Shown: piece after piece, positions 1 through 14,700 of the stretch
Position numbering within the stretch: position 1 is the first letter of the stretch
How the letters are laid out: every line of letters starts with the position of its first letter
DNA from: Cladorhizidae sp. MBARI D1340-BT2
Taxonomy: Eukaryota > Porifera > Demospongiae > Poecilosclerida > Cladorhizidae
Assembly (NCBI GenBank): GCA_028752905.1
Contig: JAQNBH010000012.1
Coordinates: 22,725,112-22,789,111, forward strand
Direction: 5' to 3'
Length of the DNA stretch: 64,000 nt
Made by a program: the position numbers and the translations under genes
The notes under the pieces: model-generated
Seen by the model: only the letters and a program-made list of their open reading frames with translations
Database searches by the model: none
What the model was told of the DNA's origin: nothing

Positions 1-634
1 GAGTTTAGCTAGAGTAGCGTGGAATGCAATGTGGAAAGTGGACCGGCCATGATTTTGTGAGGAGCAAGGACAAGCTGAAGACCTTCCACACCGAAGTCCA
101 GTTATCCAAATATCTGAACTCCCTCAGGTCCCAATGTGTTCGGATAAGTAGCCTCCTACTGTAATCAGAGCACTGTCTGACACTGTAGAGGAATACTTTC
201 AAGATGGATAATTATATTTGCTGATGTCGACTAAAGTCTGGTCAAGAATGTCGCTGGGACCTGCAATGCGATGCAACGGTTTTAATGTTCCAAAGAGCCA
301 GCGACTACTTCTTTGCATAGCGTTATGCTTGTCGCTAGAATAGACTCGAGTTCTATTCCAGAGACAGTCGAGCGGCAGTCGTGTGGGTTTTGACACTTGC
401 TTGCCGTTATCATGAACTGATAATGTGCATGATTGGAGTGCACTCTTCCGAGCTGAAGTGTTGAAGGTGTGTCATGAAGAGATAGACTAAGAAAGGCAAA
501 TAGAAGCTGCGAGGAAGTTGTCCTGTCTATGGGACGCATCTTCAGGGCCTTTTAGGGACATTAGGGCAAAGAAGAATGCATGGAAAATGTTGCCATGAGG
601 TAATAATACTTTTGGATGGTTTGGTGGAGCACCC
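1..634. other. Spacer or ARB2A 3' intron with possible TE relic
   Basis: No exon is recognised. Around 320-370 the sequence has a gagttctattccag stretch reminiscent of the subterminal part of the Harbinger element at 53940, suggesting an old related insertion. The missing ARB2A last exon is not here. Confidence 0.35.
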
Positions 635-1690
635 ATATTCTTATCCTCCACCCACTTCTACATATTCTCATCCTCCACCCACTTCTACATACTCTTATCC
701 TCCACCCACTTCTACATATTCTCATCCTCCACCCACTTCTACATATTCTTATCCTCCACCCACTTCTACATATTCTCATCCTCCACCCACTTCTACATAT
801 TCTTATCCTCCACCCACTTCTACATATTCTCATCCTCCACCCACTTCTACATACTCTCATCCTCCACCCACTTCTACATATTCTCATCCTCCACCCACTT
901 CTACATATTCTCATCCTCCACCCACTTCTATATATTCTCATCCTCCACCCACTTCTACATACTCTTATCCTCCACCCACTTCTACATATTCTTATCCTCC
1001 ACCCACTTCTACATATTCTCATCCTCCACCCACTTCTACATATTCTCATCCTCCACCCACTTCTACATACTCTTATCCTCCACCCACTTCTACATATTCT
1101 CATCCTCCACCCACTTCTACATATTCTTATCCTCCACCCACTTCTACATACTCTCATCCTCCACCCACTTCTACATATTCTCATCCTCCACCCACTTCTA
1201 CATATTCTTATCCTCCACCCACTTCTACATATTCTCATCCTCCACCCACTTCTACATATTCTCATCCTCCACCCACTTCTACATACTCTTATCCTCCACC
1301 CACTTCTACATATTCTTACCCTCCACCCACTTCTACATATTCTCATCCTCCACCCACTTCTACATATTCTCATCCTCCACCCACTTCTACATATTCTCAT
1401 CCTCCACCCACTTCTACATACTCTTATCCTCCACCCACTTCTACATATTCACATCCTCCACCCACTTCCACATATTCTCATCCTCCACCCACTTCTATAT
1501 ACTCTTATCCTCCACCCACTTCTACATATTCTCATCCTCCACCCACTTCTACATATTCTCATCCTCCACCCACTTCTACATATTCTTATCCTCCACCCAC
1601 TTCTATATACTCTTATCCTCCACCCACTTCCACATATTCTTATCCTCCACCCACTTCCACATATTCTTATCCTCCACCTACTTCTGAGAG
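635..1690. repeat. 27-bp minisatellite, ~39 copies
   Basis: The unit is tcctccacccacttctacat plus attctca, with mainly C/T changes in the last bases (tattctca, tattctta, tactctta). Because 27 is a multiple of three, open frames run on both strands. The plus frame reads PPPTSTYSH/Y for about 375 codons and has no conserved flanks, so I treat this as a minisatellite and not a gene. Confidence 0.95.
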
Positions 1691-1703
1691 GAGCAGACCT
1701 TAA

Positions 1704-2726
1704 TTTAAGTGACCAAATTATTCGAAAGAGCATAATGAGTAAGCTTACATACATGTAGTTGTCGGAATGAAGCAGTTTATTACATCCATCTTAATTATTA
1801 CCTAAGGTAAGTAAGATGATACATGGAGCATTTTGAAAACCTTGTGGTCTTATGAGCGTGTAATTTAAATGGAACATTACAACTCAATTAGTCAGGCACA
1901 AGTTCACTCATTTTACTTATTACATAGCCACATGTGCACAGTTGTTATGACTACAGCATAAACAAGCTAAGATATACATAAATACAACTATTATATACAA
2001 ATATACATATAATATAGCTATATATACACACAGCTATATATATATATACACACAGTTATATATATATATATATATATAGCTATATACAATATAGCTATAT
2101 ATATATACACACAGCTATATATATATATATATATACACACAGCTATTACCTCCCATTCAACCATGCATGTACATAGTTCTGTGAGTGAAGTTTGGTCCTT
2201 ACCAGACCTCCCATTCGGTCATGCATAGCAGACGTATATTCAGACAGAGAGACAGAGAGACGCAACTACTTTATATAATAATTCTCCCGTCTCTTCTTGT
2301 CTGTCTGTTTCTTTGTCCTCAATGGGAGCTCACACAGAGGACCCACCAGGGGGGATTGGGGGGATTGGGGGGAGCACGGGGGATACTGTAATTTGACCAA
2401 GGGAAGGGCATGAGCAGGGGGGGGGGGGTTGGTCCTGTGAGTCATGCCCCACGTCTACACCACACACACAATGATTTAAAATTTAAAATAACCATAAAGC
2501 TAAACTACAGGGTCGGCACTATAACATTTCTCTCGGACCTGTAACATTTCTCTCAGCCCTTTTAGTCTGTCTGAGTTTCTTTGCCCTCAGGGGGCGCACT
2601 GATAGGGGTAACGCCCAACAAAGCCGCCAGCCACAAAAGTGGCCTTTACCTGGCTATACACATACACACACACTTTTTTTAAAAACATTCCCAAATTCAA
2701 TGGAGTTATCATAAAATTTATCTTAC
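1704..2726. other. Non-coding stretch with AT-rich microsatellites
   Basis: It contains tatata/cacaca microsatellite blocks at about 1990-2145, G-runs near 2350 and 2417, and no supported exon. It is intronic for ARB2A if that gene's last exon lies off the left edge. Confidence 0.6.
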
Positions 2727-5700
2727 TTTCTTTATCCAGCGGCTAATTCGACGTGTAACTTCGGAGCCTAATAGCGTGTGGGTTGAATCTGTAAAAGCCA
2801 TGCTGTTCACTCGGTTGTAGAACTCTTCCACCAGCTCTGTTGCCTGAGGAGGAGAAAACTAAACACCAGTTGTGGGCATTATATGGTGATGAAGCAGCCT
2901 GCATACGTGAGAAACATTGAACAGGTGTCTGCCTCTCTGCTCTGCAGGAGTTGTGGCAAGGGTGTATACTGGAGCGGTGTAATGAGATTCATAGCATTAG
3001 AAACCCTCACGAACTCTAGACCAATCATGTGCCACGCTTGTAGTTTGCTTGTTGCTTTTCAGGCGGGCAACCATGCAGCATGTGGTGAGTGGAGTGTGTG
3101 ATGAGAGTGTAGCATGTGATGAGAGTGTAGCATGTGATGAGAGTGGAGCATGTGATGAGAGTGTAGCATGTGATGAGAGTGGAGCATGTGATGAGAGTGG
3201 AGCATGTGGTGAGAGTGGAGCATGTGATGAGAGTGTAGCATGTGATGAGAGTGTAGCATGTGATGAGAGTGGAGCATGTGATGAGAGTGGAGCATGTGAT
3301 GAGAGTGGAGCATGTGATGAGAGTGGAGCATGTGATGAGAGTGGAGCATGTGATGAGAGTGTAGCATGTGATGAGAGTGGAGCATGTGGTGAGAGTGGAG
3401 CATGTGGTGAGAGTGGAGCATGTGATGAGAGTGGAGCATGTGATGAGAGTGGAGCATGTGATGAGAGTGTAGCATGTGATGAGAGTGGAGCATGTGGTGA
3501 GAGTGGAGCATGTGGTGAGAGTGGAGCATGTGATGAGAGTGGAGCATGTGGTGAGAGTGGAGCATGTGGTGAGAGTGGAGCATGTGGTGAGAGTGGAGTG
3601 TGTGATGAGGTGCAGTGCAGCTCTCCGTTGGTGCAGAGGTGGAAGCTTATGGTGATCATGCAGCAGCTGCACTTTGCTGCAAATATAGGAGGAGCCAAGT
3701 GACCGCCAACATAGAGTACAACCATCAAGGTCAGCAAGGTCATCAAGGTCATCAAGGTCAGCAAGGTCAGCAAGGTCAGACACAAGGCACTTGATTATCA
3801 GCAACCACTTTTCAAGAATGGATGAAGCATATGGACAGTGTGGGATGGCTCCTCTAAGCTGACACTTTCACCAAGCCCACCCTCTCTTGCTCCTGTTCAG
3901 AGCGAGTTAGAAATTGGCAGAGGCTGCCTCCAAACACCATTAGAATCAGCTGCAGAAACTAACAATGACTTTTTAAGGTCGTGATAAGGTCTAAGCTCAT
4001 GTAGTCAACTCATAAGGAAAAAGGAAAAAAAATGAACCAAGGGTTTCAGGCATACACTAGCTTTTATGTATATACAAACTTAATTTTTTTAAGCTGGGGG
4101 TGTTTACCAATATTGCCGGCAATGAGGGCCTAACTCTAGATATAGAGCTCCGAATATCATGAATGTCAACAAAACCGACCAAACTGGTGTTACAATCCAG
4201 AACACTGATATGTACTACCCGGGTTGCCAACTCTCGCACTTCTGGCGGACACACATGCTTTCGTTCTCTGTCCCTCACTTCCACTTCTACCCAATCAAAT
4301 CTCATGCCAGATAAACTGCCGCAGCAACAAAACCACTCCCTCATGAAGAGTCCATCAGCTTAACAGGACAATGTCACGGTTGGTTAAAAATCGTAGAGAG
4401 ACTGTCAGATAGGCTAGTTATCCTTAAAAAAGCAGTCCTCTGCACCAATCAGATTCCTGCCTTCACTTGGTAAGGTGACCTTATAACAGTTGGCCTCTGG
4501 AATTTATGCGCAAAAAGATGAAGTGGAAGTAAGGGAGATTTATCTTTTAATCCGCATTTGTTGTTATTTTTGCCAAACGAATGCTTCAGATTTCTACCCA
4601 AAATCTTAATATATTAAGCACTTTCCAAGAAGGCTGTAATAATCGTACACATACGAGGAGAATACGAGATGCGGCTCATTTCCTAAATCTCGCTCCATCA
4701 AATGACCGAGATTGGCAAACCCCCATGAGGTACAACACGTTCCTAATTAAAAATAATTTGTAGGTGAGGCTAATGAATATTGTGCCATTTATCTTACCAA
4801 GTCAACTGCGACCGCACCTCCAAAACTGTGTGCAATAATATCGATGGACTGCACCTCCGATTGCCTGACGAATTTGTCCCACACATACATGGCGTGCTTT
4901 TGGGGTGTTGAGTTGCCCTGCATGACATTCAATCGACAACATTAACGATCGTTAACATTTGCAAGGGTGTGGAGTGCTATTGCAGGCAGGCTTGTGATGA
5001 CCCTTTACCGGTTCTACACTTTGGGTTCAAGAGTCAGAGGGTGTCCCTTTACCAGTTGCTACGCATAACAAGAGTCAGGCCAGTCATGGCCAGGTTTTCA
5101 TTGTCCTCAAATAGATGCGAGGATCCAATGATTTCATTGTATCAATGTTCATTTTCAAAATCTGCCGGTTGATTCCCATTCGTCCCTCCTCCCTCTTTCC
5201 ATGGCGGCATGCGCGTCAACACCACAGTGTCTTTCAATGAAATCCAATTGAATTGCCCATGCAGCGAGTATGTTGCACACACCACCCTACATACCGGCAA
5301 TTTAGTAGGAGTGTTATCCTAAAACGTCTAGAATATTAAGGTGGGCTGTGTAGTGGTGACAGATGCACGTGTTCTGTGAAGTGGAAGATGTGGGGCATTT
5401 CCTATTAGGCTGTGATGAATTTGGAAGGGAGTGGAAAACATTAATGAATGGGCCCAATAGGTTGAGAGGGTCAGTGTACTAAGGGGCATTGTTGCTGGGG
5501 AAGGAGGTGGAGGGTATGAGTAATGAGGTGATGGGGAAGTGTGTGGGTGCATTCTGCAGTGCATAGTAAAGTGTTGGCTGTGGAGGCAACAGACTGATAT
5601 ATCCACTCCACCTCCACCACAATCAAGCAGCAGAACATCAAATATTTACTTATTTATTGTGATTCACTGGGATGCATAGTCACAAGGAAGATGTCCACAA

Positions 5701-8700
5701 TTACTTTCTGGGTGCAAAGAACACAACCATTGTTTCTTTACCAAACTACCCAATTCACAAGAACAAGAACAAGAAAAAAGGGAAAAAAGGGATTAACACC
5801 CCCGCCCCCAATTAACTGCGCATGCGGAGTAAAATTTATACAATGATGTAATGCAAACTCACGTGCACATCAACCGACCGCGCGCATATGCTAGCTTGAA
5901 AGGTAGCTGTACTCCTCTAAGCGAGTGTCCTCTTTCTTACGTAGGTTACTAAAGTTCGCGGAAGAGCTAGTACGCCAGTGTTAGTTTTATTAGGTACAAT
6001 GGAAGAGAAGAAGCCTCTAGAAAGTCGCAACCTCTCTCATACTAGCAAAGAACCGGAAGCTCAAGTTTGGGCTAAAATTGGAACAGCGAGTTATGTTACG
6101 CCCTCGAAAAAAGCTCCCTCGAACTCCTCGACTCCCAATAACTTGGCAGCAGAAGTATTGGTAGAAGTTTCAGATGCGAGTAAAGCTGTAGAAGAACCCG
6201 AGCAATCTTACGAGTGTGTAGCAGAAGAAGTGCCTGACCAACCAGAGCTAATTGACCTAACTGATACTGGATCCACACAAATGAAGGAGGAAGAAGTAAG
6301 TATGGAGCTTCATGTAGACGCCAATGTAGAGCCTATCCAAAGAGAAACAACTGAGACAGATTCTGACAGTAGTAGTTCTAAAAAGGCTGACTCATTGGAA
6401 GAACGAAGAAAAAAGAACAGGCTAGGAGATGGCTTTGAAGGTGAAGGGGAAGAAGAGGTAGACAACAAGAGAGAAGAGCAATCAGAACGCGGACGAACCA
6501 AGTCACGTAGGTCCAAATCGAGGGATAGATCCAGATCACGTGACCGGTCCCGTGATAGGAGCATGAGCCGAGGAAGGGAAAGTGGAAGAGGAAGACCCAT
6601 TAGAGAATCCACCAACAGCACTGACTCCAGAAAGATTCGGTCACGAGTGTTTGTGGGGCACCTTACCTCACAAGACTGTGATTACGAAGGCATACGCAAA
6701 GCCTTTTCAAAGTTTGGAAAGATTACTGGGATCAACTTACAGAATGGTTACGGGTTTGTGCAGTTTGACAATCACGAGTCCGCCATGGACTCTATCAAGG
6801 GATTGAACCAAACTAAACTGTTTGGAGAGACCATTGGTAAGTTTCCCCCCTTCTTTCTCTTTTATTATGTGGTGTTGTTAGGTGTTGTTATGAGATACAA
6901 AATTGTAACTTGCCATGTGGTTATTCTATTATAAAGGGATATGGTACAGGCATGTGCAGGGACTTCCGAGAGTTCGATTGAGATTGAGTGTGTGTATCTT
7001 GATAATGGTGCCTGTTTTTGTCTAGTTGCTAAACAGTACTGAAAGTGGTTGCTAATTCTGAAATATGGAACCTACCTTGTAATGCACTGTTAAACTGCTT
7101 TTATCTAATTTCCTCTTTGCCTTCATGCCAAAAAAAAAGGGGGGGGGGTGGATGCCTATCAATTTTGTTTTGTTTTGTTTTGTTGACCCAAACCTAGCCA
7201 TCTATCTCCAGCTCTGATTATAGCTGCTTGCCTTGACCCTACTCCCTAGCCATCTATCTCCAGCTCTGATTATAGCTGCTTGCCTTGACCCTACTCCCTA
7301 GCCATCACTTTCTTAGTTTTTACGGATTGTCTTGTTTCATGTTTTTGCTGCGTGATGAAAAGCAATGCCTTGTTAGTTAACTGTTAACAGGAGAACAGCT
7401 GTTCAGTGTCGGTGGAGTTTTGAACTAAGGTTATTCTGGTATATATAAAATTGTTGGAACATTTCTCTAATGAACCATACCCTTGTTGTTGTTCCAGTGG
7501 TGGACAAACCAGTGGCCTGGATAAACCTGGAGAGTGAGTTCATTTCATGTAGCATGCACACACACACATACATTTCCTATCTTGCACACACACCACTGTC
7601 AGATAAATTCTGTCTTGAATGGCCTTGTGCTTGCTAAGCTGTACACTTCTCATCTCCCCTAAACAAAGAAAAGGGGAGTGGGGGTAATGCAAAGGAAACC
7701 CTCTGTGCTTATGGGTAATTAATTGACGGACAACCTAGTAGAGCTACCATAGAAAGTAACTATTTACACATAAATATTCAGGAAAAGTGGTAACTAACCC
7801 TTACACACTAGCTATCATGCAATATAGGAGACTGAAATAAATCCCGTGTTATATGTACCTACCGTAAATGCTCCAATTTTGCATCGTTCTGACTGCGTTA
7901 AATTTTCCAAGCTCAATTTCTAATGATGCATCTTGGATGATGTGTGTAGTTTCTATTTTTGCATTTCGTTTGTTGATCGAACCTTTCTGTTCTAACCTCA
8001 TGATCAAATATTTGCTGCAGCAGAGATTTGTTCTCTTTTATTTCAATAGAGGCTACCACGTGTATCAAAGTGCTTGTATATGGACTTCTCGAATCAGTGA
8101 AGTCACTAGAGGTAGTGTAGCTTACTTGACTTTAGTCGAGTTCTGTACTGCAATGTTTTGTACCACTTCTGCTTGCTTTATCAACAGAAAAGCTTGAAGC
8201 TCAGAATTGGTGTCAGAGCTCAAGTCGACGGCTCTAGCCGCTGCTTGTAGGGGAGAAACCGCAACAACATTCCATGGCTTTCCAGTTCCTTTTTTCATTG
8301 CTTTTTTTAAGTCAATATCAGAGGACTCTCTTTGGAAAACACAGCTAAGTAATTATTTAAGTAGTTATTTAGGCTCATCTCTCATCTATATTTACCTGAC
8401 CACATGCAGAGACTGAACGTCAAATATGCGTCACTTTCTATTGCTGCACAACATTCACAGTACAACAATATTCTATTTGTGGTTCACAGCAGATTGATTT
8501 TTTTCCCATGGTGCATAACTAAGAGCTTTTACTATATTATATGCATGTAGAGCACTTTACACAAGTGGTCCTTTTTTATGACTGGCTGTTGTTATTCCTA
8601 ATTGACACTGGATGTAATACTCAACTAAAAGTCTAGTCTCCATAGTGTTAGCAGAGTGTCCAGCATAATTACATGATTTACAAGGTTGTTCCTTTTATTA

Positions 8701-11700
8701 ATTAAACACCAACACTGAATAATATTCCCTAGGTGTTGGATAAAATTTGTTTGCCTATTTGTAAGCACCTGATCTTACTAGCTGCATGTATACGTCTCTC
8801 ATGTAGAAAGTGAAGCTCGCACCTCACACCGTGCTCTCCTTGAAGAAGTGGAATACCTCCGTCGCAGGGATAGGGACCACCCCCGCATCCGTTATTCTCG
8901 GGCGGATGAAATTGACCGACTTTACGACCGGCGTGATTATGATCGCCCGTCACACTATGAATACGTGGAGAGGGATCGCTTTGCAGGCCAGTCAAGTGAC
9001 CGCTACCGTGAGGATCGCTACCGTGAGGAGCGTTACCGAGAGGAACGCTACCGTGATGAACGCTACCGTGATGATCGTTATCGCGAAGATCGCTACCCCC
9101 GTGAAGAACGCTACCGTGAAGAGCCTTACGATGCTTCTTTTGATCGTAGAGCAGAAAGGGGAGGAGGGTACTATATGGGACAAGGAGATTCTTATTACGG
9201 AGGCGGGCGCATGTGATAATCATGTGATCCCAAAGGTTAATTAACAGTGTATTTTAATGTTAGACTACAACAAAACTCTGTGCTTTGCTTGCTTGCTGAG
9301 TTTTAGCTTTGGCTTGGCTTGGCTAATAGCATAAATTCGACAGAACTAACTCCTTGCTAACTCTTGCTACTATACTAACCAACTCTAGAATAGATGCTGT
9401 TCTGAGTATGAACTTCAATATTTGGGCTGTTGATTTCATTTTGGCTGTCTATTTGTCGATACAAAAACTCTGGGTATCTGTTACTGCTATGGTAATCTGG
9501 TGTTACTGCTATGGGTACTCCCCTGCTATAAGCTATGGTAATCTGGTTATCTGTTACTGCTATGGGTACTCCCCTGCTATAAGCTATGGTAATCTGATAT
9601 CTGTTACTGCTATGGGTACTCCCCTGCTATAAGCTATGGTAATCTGGTATCTGTTACTGCTATGGGTACTCCCCTGCTATGGTACTTCCCTCTGGGCTAA
9701 ACACTTACTCTGATTGGTTGCGTTTTACCTCCAGCTTCAGCATAGTTGTAATTGGTGTTCAGTACCATAATCTCGTAGCCTTCCTGTAAATAGAAAGTGA
9801 AATGTCCATAATAATTTTGAAATGGATCTCATATACTCATTGGGATTGGGAGGCTGTTGTAGGTCACCCGTACATTTATTTTCGCTCAATATATTTGTTG
9901 CAATAAGTTTTTGTAGGGAGTTATTTAGGATAAGACAAACCTTTGAGGCAACGGTTGTTTCGATGCCAGGGGGAAGGACTAAACCAATAGTTCTTGGAAA
10001 GCCAATCCTTGTGGAGGGGGGAGAAAAAGTAATAGAGTTGCCAGATTTTAGGGATCAAGGATTAGGGGCTAGGTTGTTATTTTAGGGGGTTAGGGATTAA
10101 TAGTTGGAGAACTGGCTCTCTTCCATAGTTTCCATGTGTGCATATATATATATGAGCGAAAATAAATTCAAGTGGTGACAAAAAGCCTTGATTAACTGGA
10201 CAGCATGTTTGGCTTGAGTTAGGATGTAGCTGAATATTAATATGCTGGTATATCAAGTAGGCTGGTACTTATGGATTAAAAAAAATTGGGGGTGTATTTT
10301 TTCATTCTCCCCCCCCTCCCCCCCCTTAATTAACTTTTTAACTTATCAACTGCTTGAACAGTTATGATTATGACTTCCTAATATATTTCCTGGATAACGA
10401 TGAATGTGTGTACATGCTATAGTTGTCAGATAATTAACTGATGCTGTGGTAGAGGGTGCAATTACATTGAACCTACCTTCAATCCTCTCTCAATGTAAGG
10501 GAGTTGAGTACCACTGTCTAAGTCGTTATTGATGATCAGACTATAATTATATAGATATTGTAATGAACAGGGGAATTTGAAGGGGTGGGTTACATAGGTG
10601 GAAAGGGATATAAATATATTTACATATATACAAAAACTGAAAGAAGACCTAAGTGTAGTTGGGTTAAAGCGGGGAGGGGGAGGGATCTACATTTGCATAC
10701 TATTTGCATAATAATGAACTTGAAACGTGTTGAGGGAGAGTGCAACAAGAGCCGGATGAGACAAGGTTCCAAGGGAAGGGGTGCAACAAGAGATGGATGA
10801 GAAAAGGTTCCAAGGGATGGTGGTGCAACAAGAGATGGATGACAAAGGGTTTTAAGGGAAGATGGTTATAGGTTTACTCTGGTCGTAACAAGTTGAGAGG
10901 CCAAGAAAGAGGATTCTCTCCCTCCCCAACTTGTGTCTGTTTCTAGGATGTGGGAAGGAGGTTGAAAGAGTGAATCCTAAACTTGTTAATTCCCATCTTT
11001 TACAGGTAACTATAAAGTAGTTGGGATTTGAGGGGGGGGGGGGGGGGGAGATGCTCCCCCAAAGATTAGATGAATGACAACTGAAAGTAAGGGAGGAGAA
11101 GATGGTTAGTAAAAATAACCTTCGAGCCCATTGTCCTGCTCTCACCGCTCCACTACCATGAATGAGTATGAGCAGCTTTTCAGTATTCTCCAAGGCCTTC
11201 TCACTCATGAAGAAGAAGGTTCTCGGCTCATCTTCACTGGCATCCACCTTGTGTGTATGTATATGTTTGGGGGGGGGGGGGGTAATAACCCAGTCACCTT
11301 CAACATAAGGTAACTCTTAAGGAGGGGGTATGATATGTGCCTCCCAGTTTTTGGGGTGGTTCAATTACATATGGTGATCTGAGGTAAGTATGAGGCATGT
11401 TTTAATTGAAATGAATGTGCACCAATTGGAACTATAATGAGTGGTGTGTGGATCAAGTGCATTATGACTACTGGAAGTTGTGGACTGCACTGGAAATTTG
11501 CTGAAAAGGCAGTTGGCAAGGAAGGTATAGTTCACTAATTACCCACATGGAATCAATACTTACGTAATTGTAGTTCATTTTGGTATAGAGTAAATTTTAT
11601 TGAGTTTGAACGTCAACAGAATGGAACTGCATGCAGGAAGTGAATGAATGGTTGAGGTCCGAACGGCAACTGCCTGAATGATCTGATGGCAGGCTCTTGT

Positions 11701-14700
11701 AACTTGGTACGATGGATGTCTTCTCTGACCTCGTCTTGATGGTCTACAACTAGAATTAAGACCTTCCAAGAAGACCGACAAACCCACTAACTTTAGGTGG
11801 TCATTTTTATGCCTGTATACAGACATTTCCGATGTACACTTTTACCTACAACTCCCTAGAGAGGGTTTGCTTCACTTGACCAGTTCATTCTAGTAAGTGA
11901 AGGCAGCTCCAGGTCAGACTACAGACCTACTAGTAGCTTCTGCATTTGAATACAGCTCCAAGTCAGACTACAGCCTTTCTGCATTTGAATGCAGCTCCAG
12001 GTCGGACTACAGACCTAGCAATGACTGGTTGCTGCATCAGCATAACTGCTGTACATGTGTGGCTGCAGCCTCAAATTGGGAGAAAACATGGGCAGCATCC
12101 ATAAAGAGTGGACAGCCACTTGAGAGTACAAGGCTGAGTATATATGCCGAACAAGATGGCATGCCTGCAAACAATGGAGATTGATGGGCTCAAAGATCAA
12201 AACCAAATACGAAATAACTGCCATAAACATTTGCCAACTATGATTGCCATGTATATAATGCTTTTTCCCCCTCCAATTGTAGCATTTATCATTACAAAGT
12301 TGCATATCATAATGACATTGGGTGAGATATTCGTATATGCGTCTCCATATGAGAAGAGCACTGATGGGGTTTGGCGATGAAAAAAAGTATGGACTCTAGT
12401 TAAATACATAACATTATTTGTTGTTGGGAGGGAAAACCCAAAAATATTTTCTTGATCCATCAACTTATACGCATATTATAGGCAACTCCCTGTAAATGAT
12501 GCTCCTTTAAAAACAAAAGCACAACACGACATATTACAAGGTATTACAAGTTTACTTGCCTTGGGGGGGGAGGGGGAATTTCTATTTGTTGGGGTAAGGA
12601 ATATTCCTTTCCTACCCCCCCCCCCCCCCCCCCCCCCCCGTATGAAACCTGAATATTTATCCTCAAATTTAGTACAATGGACTTACTGGCAAGTAATGTT
12701 TAATCAATTTGCATCTGGTTTCTAGCAGTCTGTAGATCTCCCCATTGAGCACCTGTCATAAGAAACAACAATAATATTGGGCACCAAACATACTCTAATT
12801 ACTCTAATTAATCTGCAGTGCACTGTTAAGGTAGGAAAGTGAACACCTACCTACAGAGCAGATGCTTTAACGAACAATGCTGATGTGCAGGCACTCAATT
12901 TCTTATGAGTACAGATCATTGTGTTGATCATTAATTGTGATGGATGATTGTCAAGTCATAGAGGACGTTTCTAAAAGTCTTGTCTGATTACCAAAAGTGG
13001 AAGACACACCAACTCTTGAAGATGCAGTGGATTAGACCCAACACTCGAGTAAGGTACTAGATAGTTGCTTGGTGGGCTATTGCAAGGCTGTCTAAAGACG
13101 TGCAGCAGAGTTAGACTATACATATGCCTTTTTGAGATGGGCTATTGAAAGGGTGTCTAGAATACTAGAAGTGCAGCAGAGTTATACTATACATATGCCT
13201 TTTTGAGATGGGCTATTGCAAGGGTCTCTAGAATACTAGAAGTGCATATAATATGCCTTTTTGAGATGGGCTATTGCAAGGGTGTCTAGAATACTAGAAG
13301 TGTGGTAGTTATACTATAATATGCTTTTTGAGATGGGCTATTGCAAGGGTGTCTAGAATACTAGAAGTGCAGCAGAGTTATACTATAATATGCCTTTTTG
13401 AGATGGGCTATTGCAAGGGTGTCTAGAATACTAGAAGTGTAGCAGAGTTATACTATAATATGCCTTTTTGAGATGGGCTATTGCAAGGGTCTCTAGAATA
13501 CTAGAAGTGCAGCAGAGTTATGCAGATGGGCTATTGCAAGGGTGTCTAGAATACTAGAAGTGTAGCAGAGTTACTATAATATGCCTTTTTTAGATGGGCT
13601 ACCACATGCTGGCGAAAGTGGAGTGCAGCTTTCTGTTGGTACAGAGATGGAAGCTTATGGTGGTCAAGCAGCAGCTGCAAATCATAACCATTTTCTAAAG
13701 GAGGAGCCAGGCAGGAAACCTAGTATTAAGGGGGGAAGAGGGCTGAAAACACATATTTTTTCAAAAAAATTTTTATGGGCCCAAAAGGGTTCATAATATG
13801 TCTGGAGTTTGAGTTTCAAGTTTCAGAGCAAGTGAATACTTGCATCAGAAGATATAGCCATTTTTATACAGTGCATTATTATTCCATTTCATTTCATTTC
13901 ACTTCACATTGGAAGAGGTTCTCTCCCAGTCTTACCTGGCTACAATCGGGCGGGCGGCGATGATCGCCTACCCAAAATACAGTTTTTATATATCAAAATG
14001 TTGCCAATTTCATAGAGACCCTTACCAGTCGTTTGCGCAATGAATTGGCCAGGTGGGGGGGTAGTGCGCAACCGCTAAGATGAGCACGTTTTTTTAGGTC
14101 AAGGTTCACTTGAAACTTTTACACTGTTGAGTTATGGGGAAGAGAACAGAGAAGCATTTTAAACAGAAAGGCCAAGGATTCAAGAAGAGTGAAGACAAGA
14201 AGAAGAAAGCCCTACAGGCGGCTGTTGTTGAGCCTGTCACAGTAGCCGCGCAAGGCAAGTTTTAATGTTTATCTCCATACTAAAAAGTTACTAGCTGTTT
14301 CCTTTCCTTTGTTAGTGAGTCTCTTGGATCCTGTGGGTGGGGTAGCGCCTTCTGTGAACCTTCACTTACCTTGCAATCAATTGCAAATGTCTGAAGAGAG
14401 GCCAGTTCCATTGGTGACTATGACAAGTGACTATGACCAGGAAGAAGTTGGCTCTCATGGATAGTTCAACTGCTTCTGTGGCTGTTGCTACTGGATCTAC
14501 TGGCTCTACCTCTTTGGACTCGGGTGGTGTTGGAGAACTAGGTAAGGGTAATCGTATAATAAACTTAGATAAGCTTAGAGAGGTCATAGAAAGGTGTAAT
14601 AAGTTGGTAACTGAGCTCCCTTGCAACTGAAGCCCGTAGGGCAGGCATGGTTTACTTTTTGTTCAAATTGTAGTAACACTCGAGACATCTCAAACCCTGT

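Larger units (their letters stand above)
3060..3850 (+). repeat. Dispersed element copy 1, expanded by two internal minisatellites
   Basis: The parts at 3600-3700 and 3720-3850 match the intact copy at 52695-52945 (shared tgcagctctc, gttggtgcagag, gcttatggtg, caaggtcag). Two of its internal segments have been amplified here: an 18-bp unit (3094-3606) and a 9-bp unit (3722-3780). Confidence 0.7.

Noticed and set aside
576..1758. Long open frames over the 27-bp array as a proline-rich protein gene
   Set aside because: Open frames exist in several frames and on both strands because the unit is a multiple of three without stops; no conserved flanking exon or splice pattern was found.
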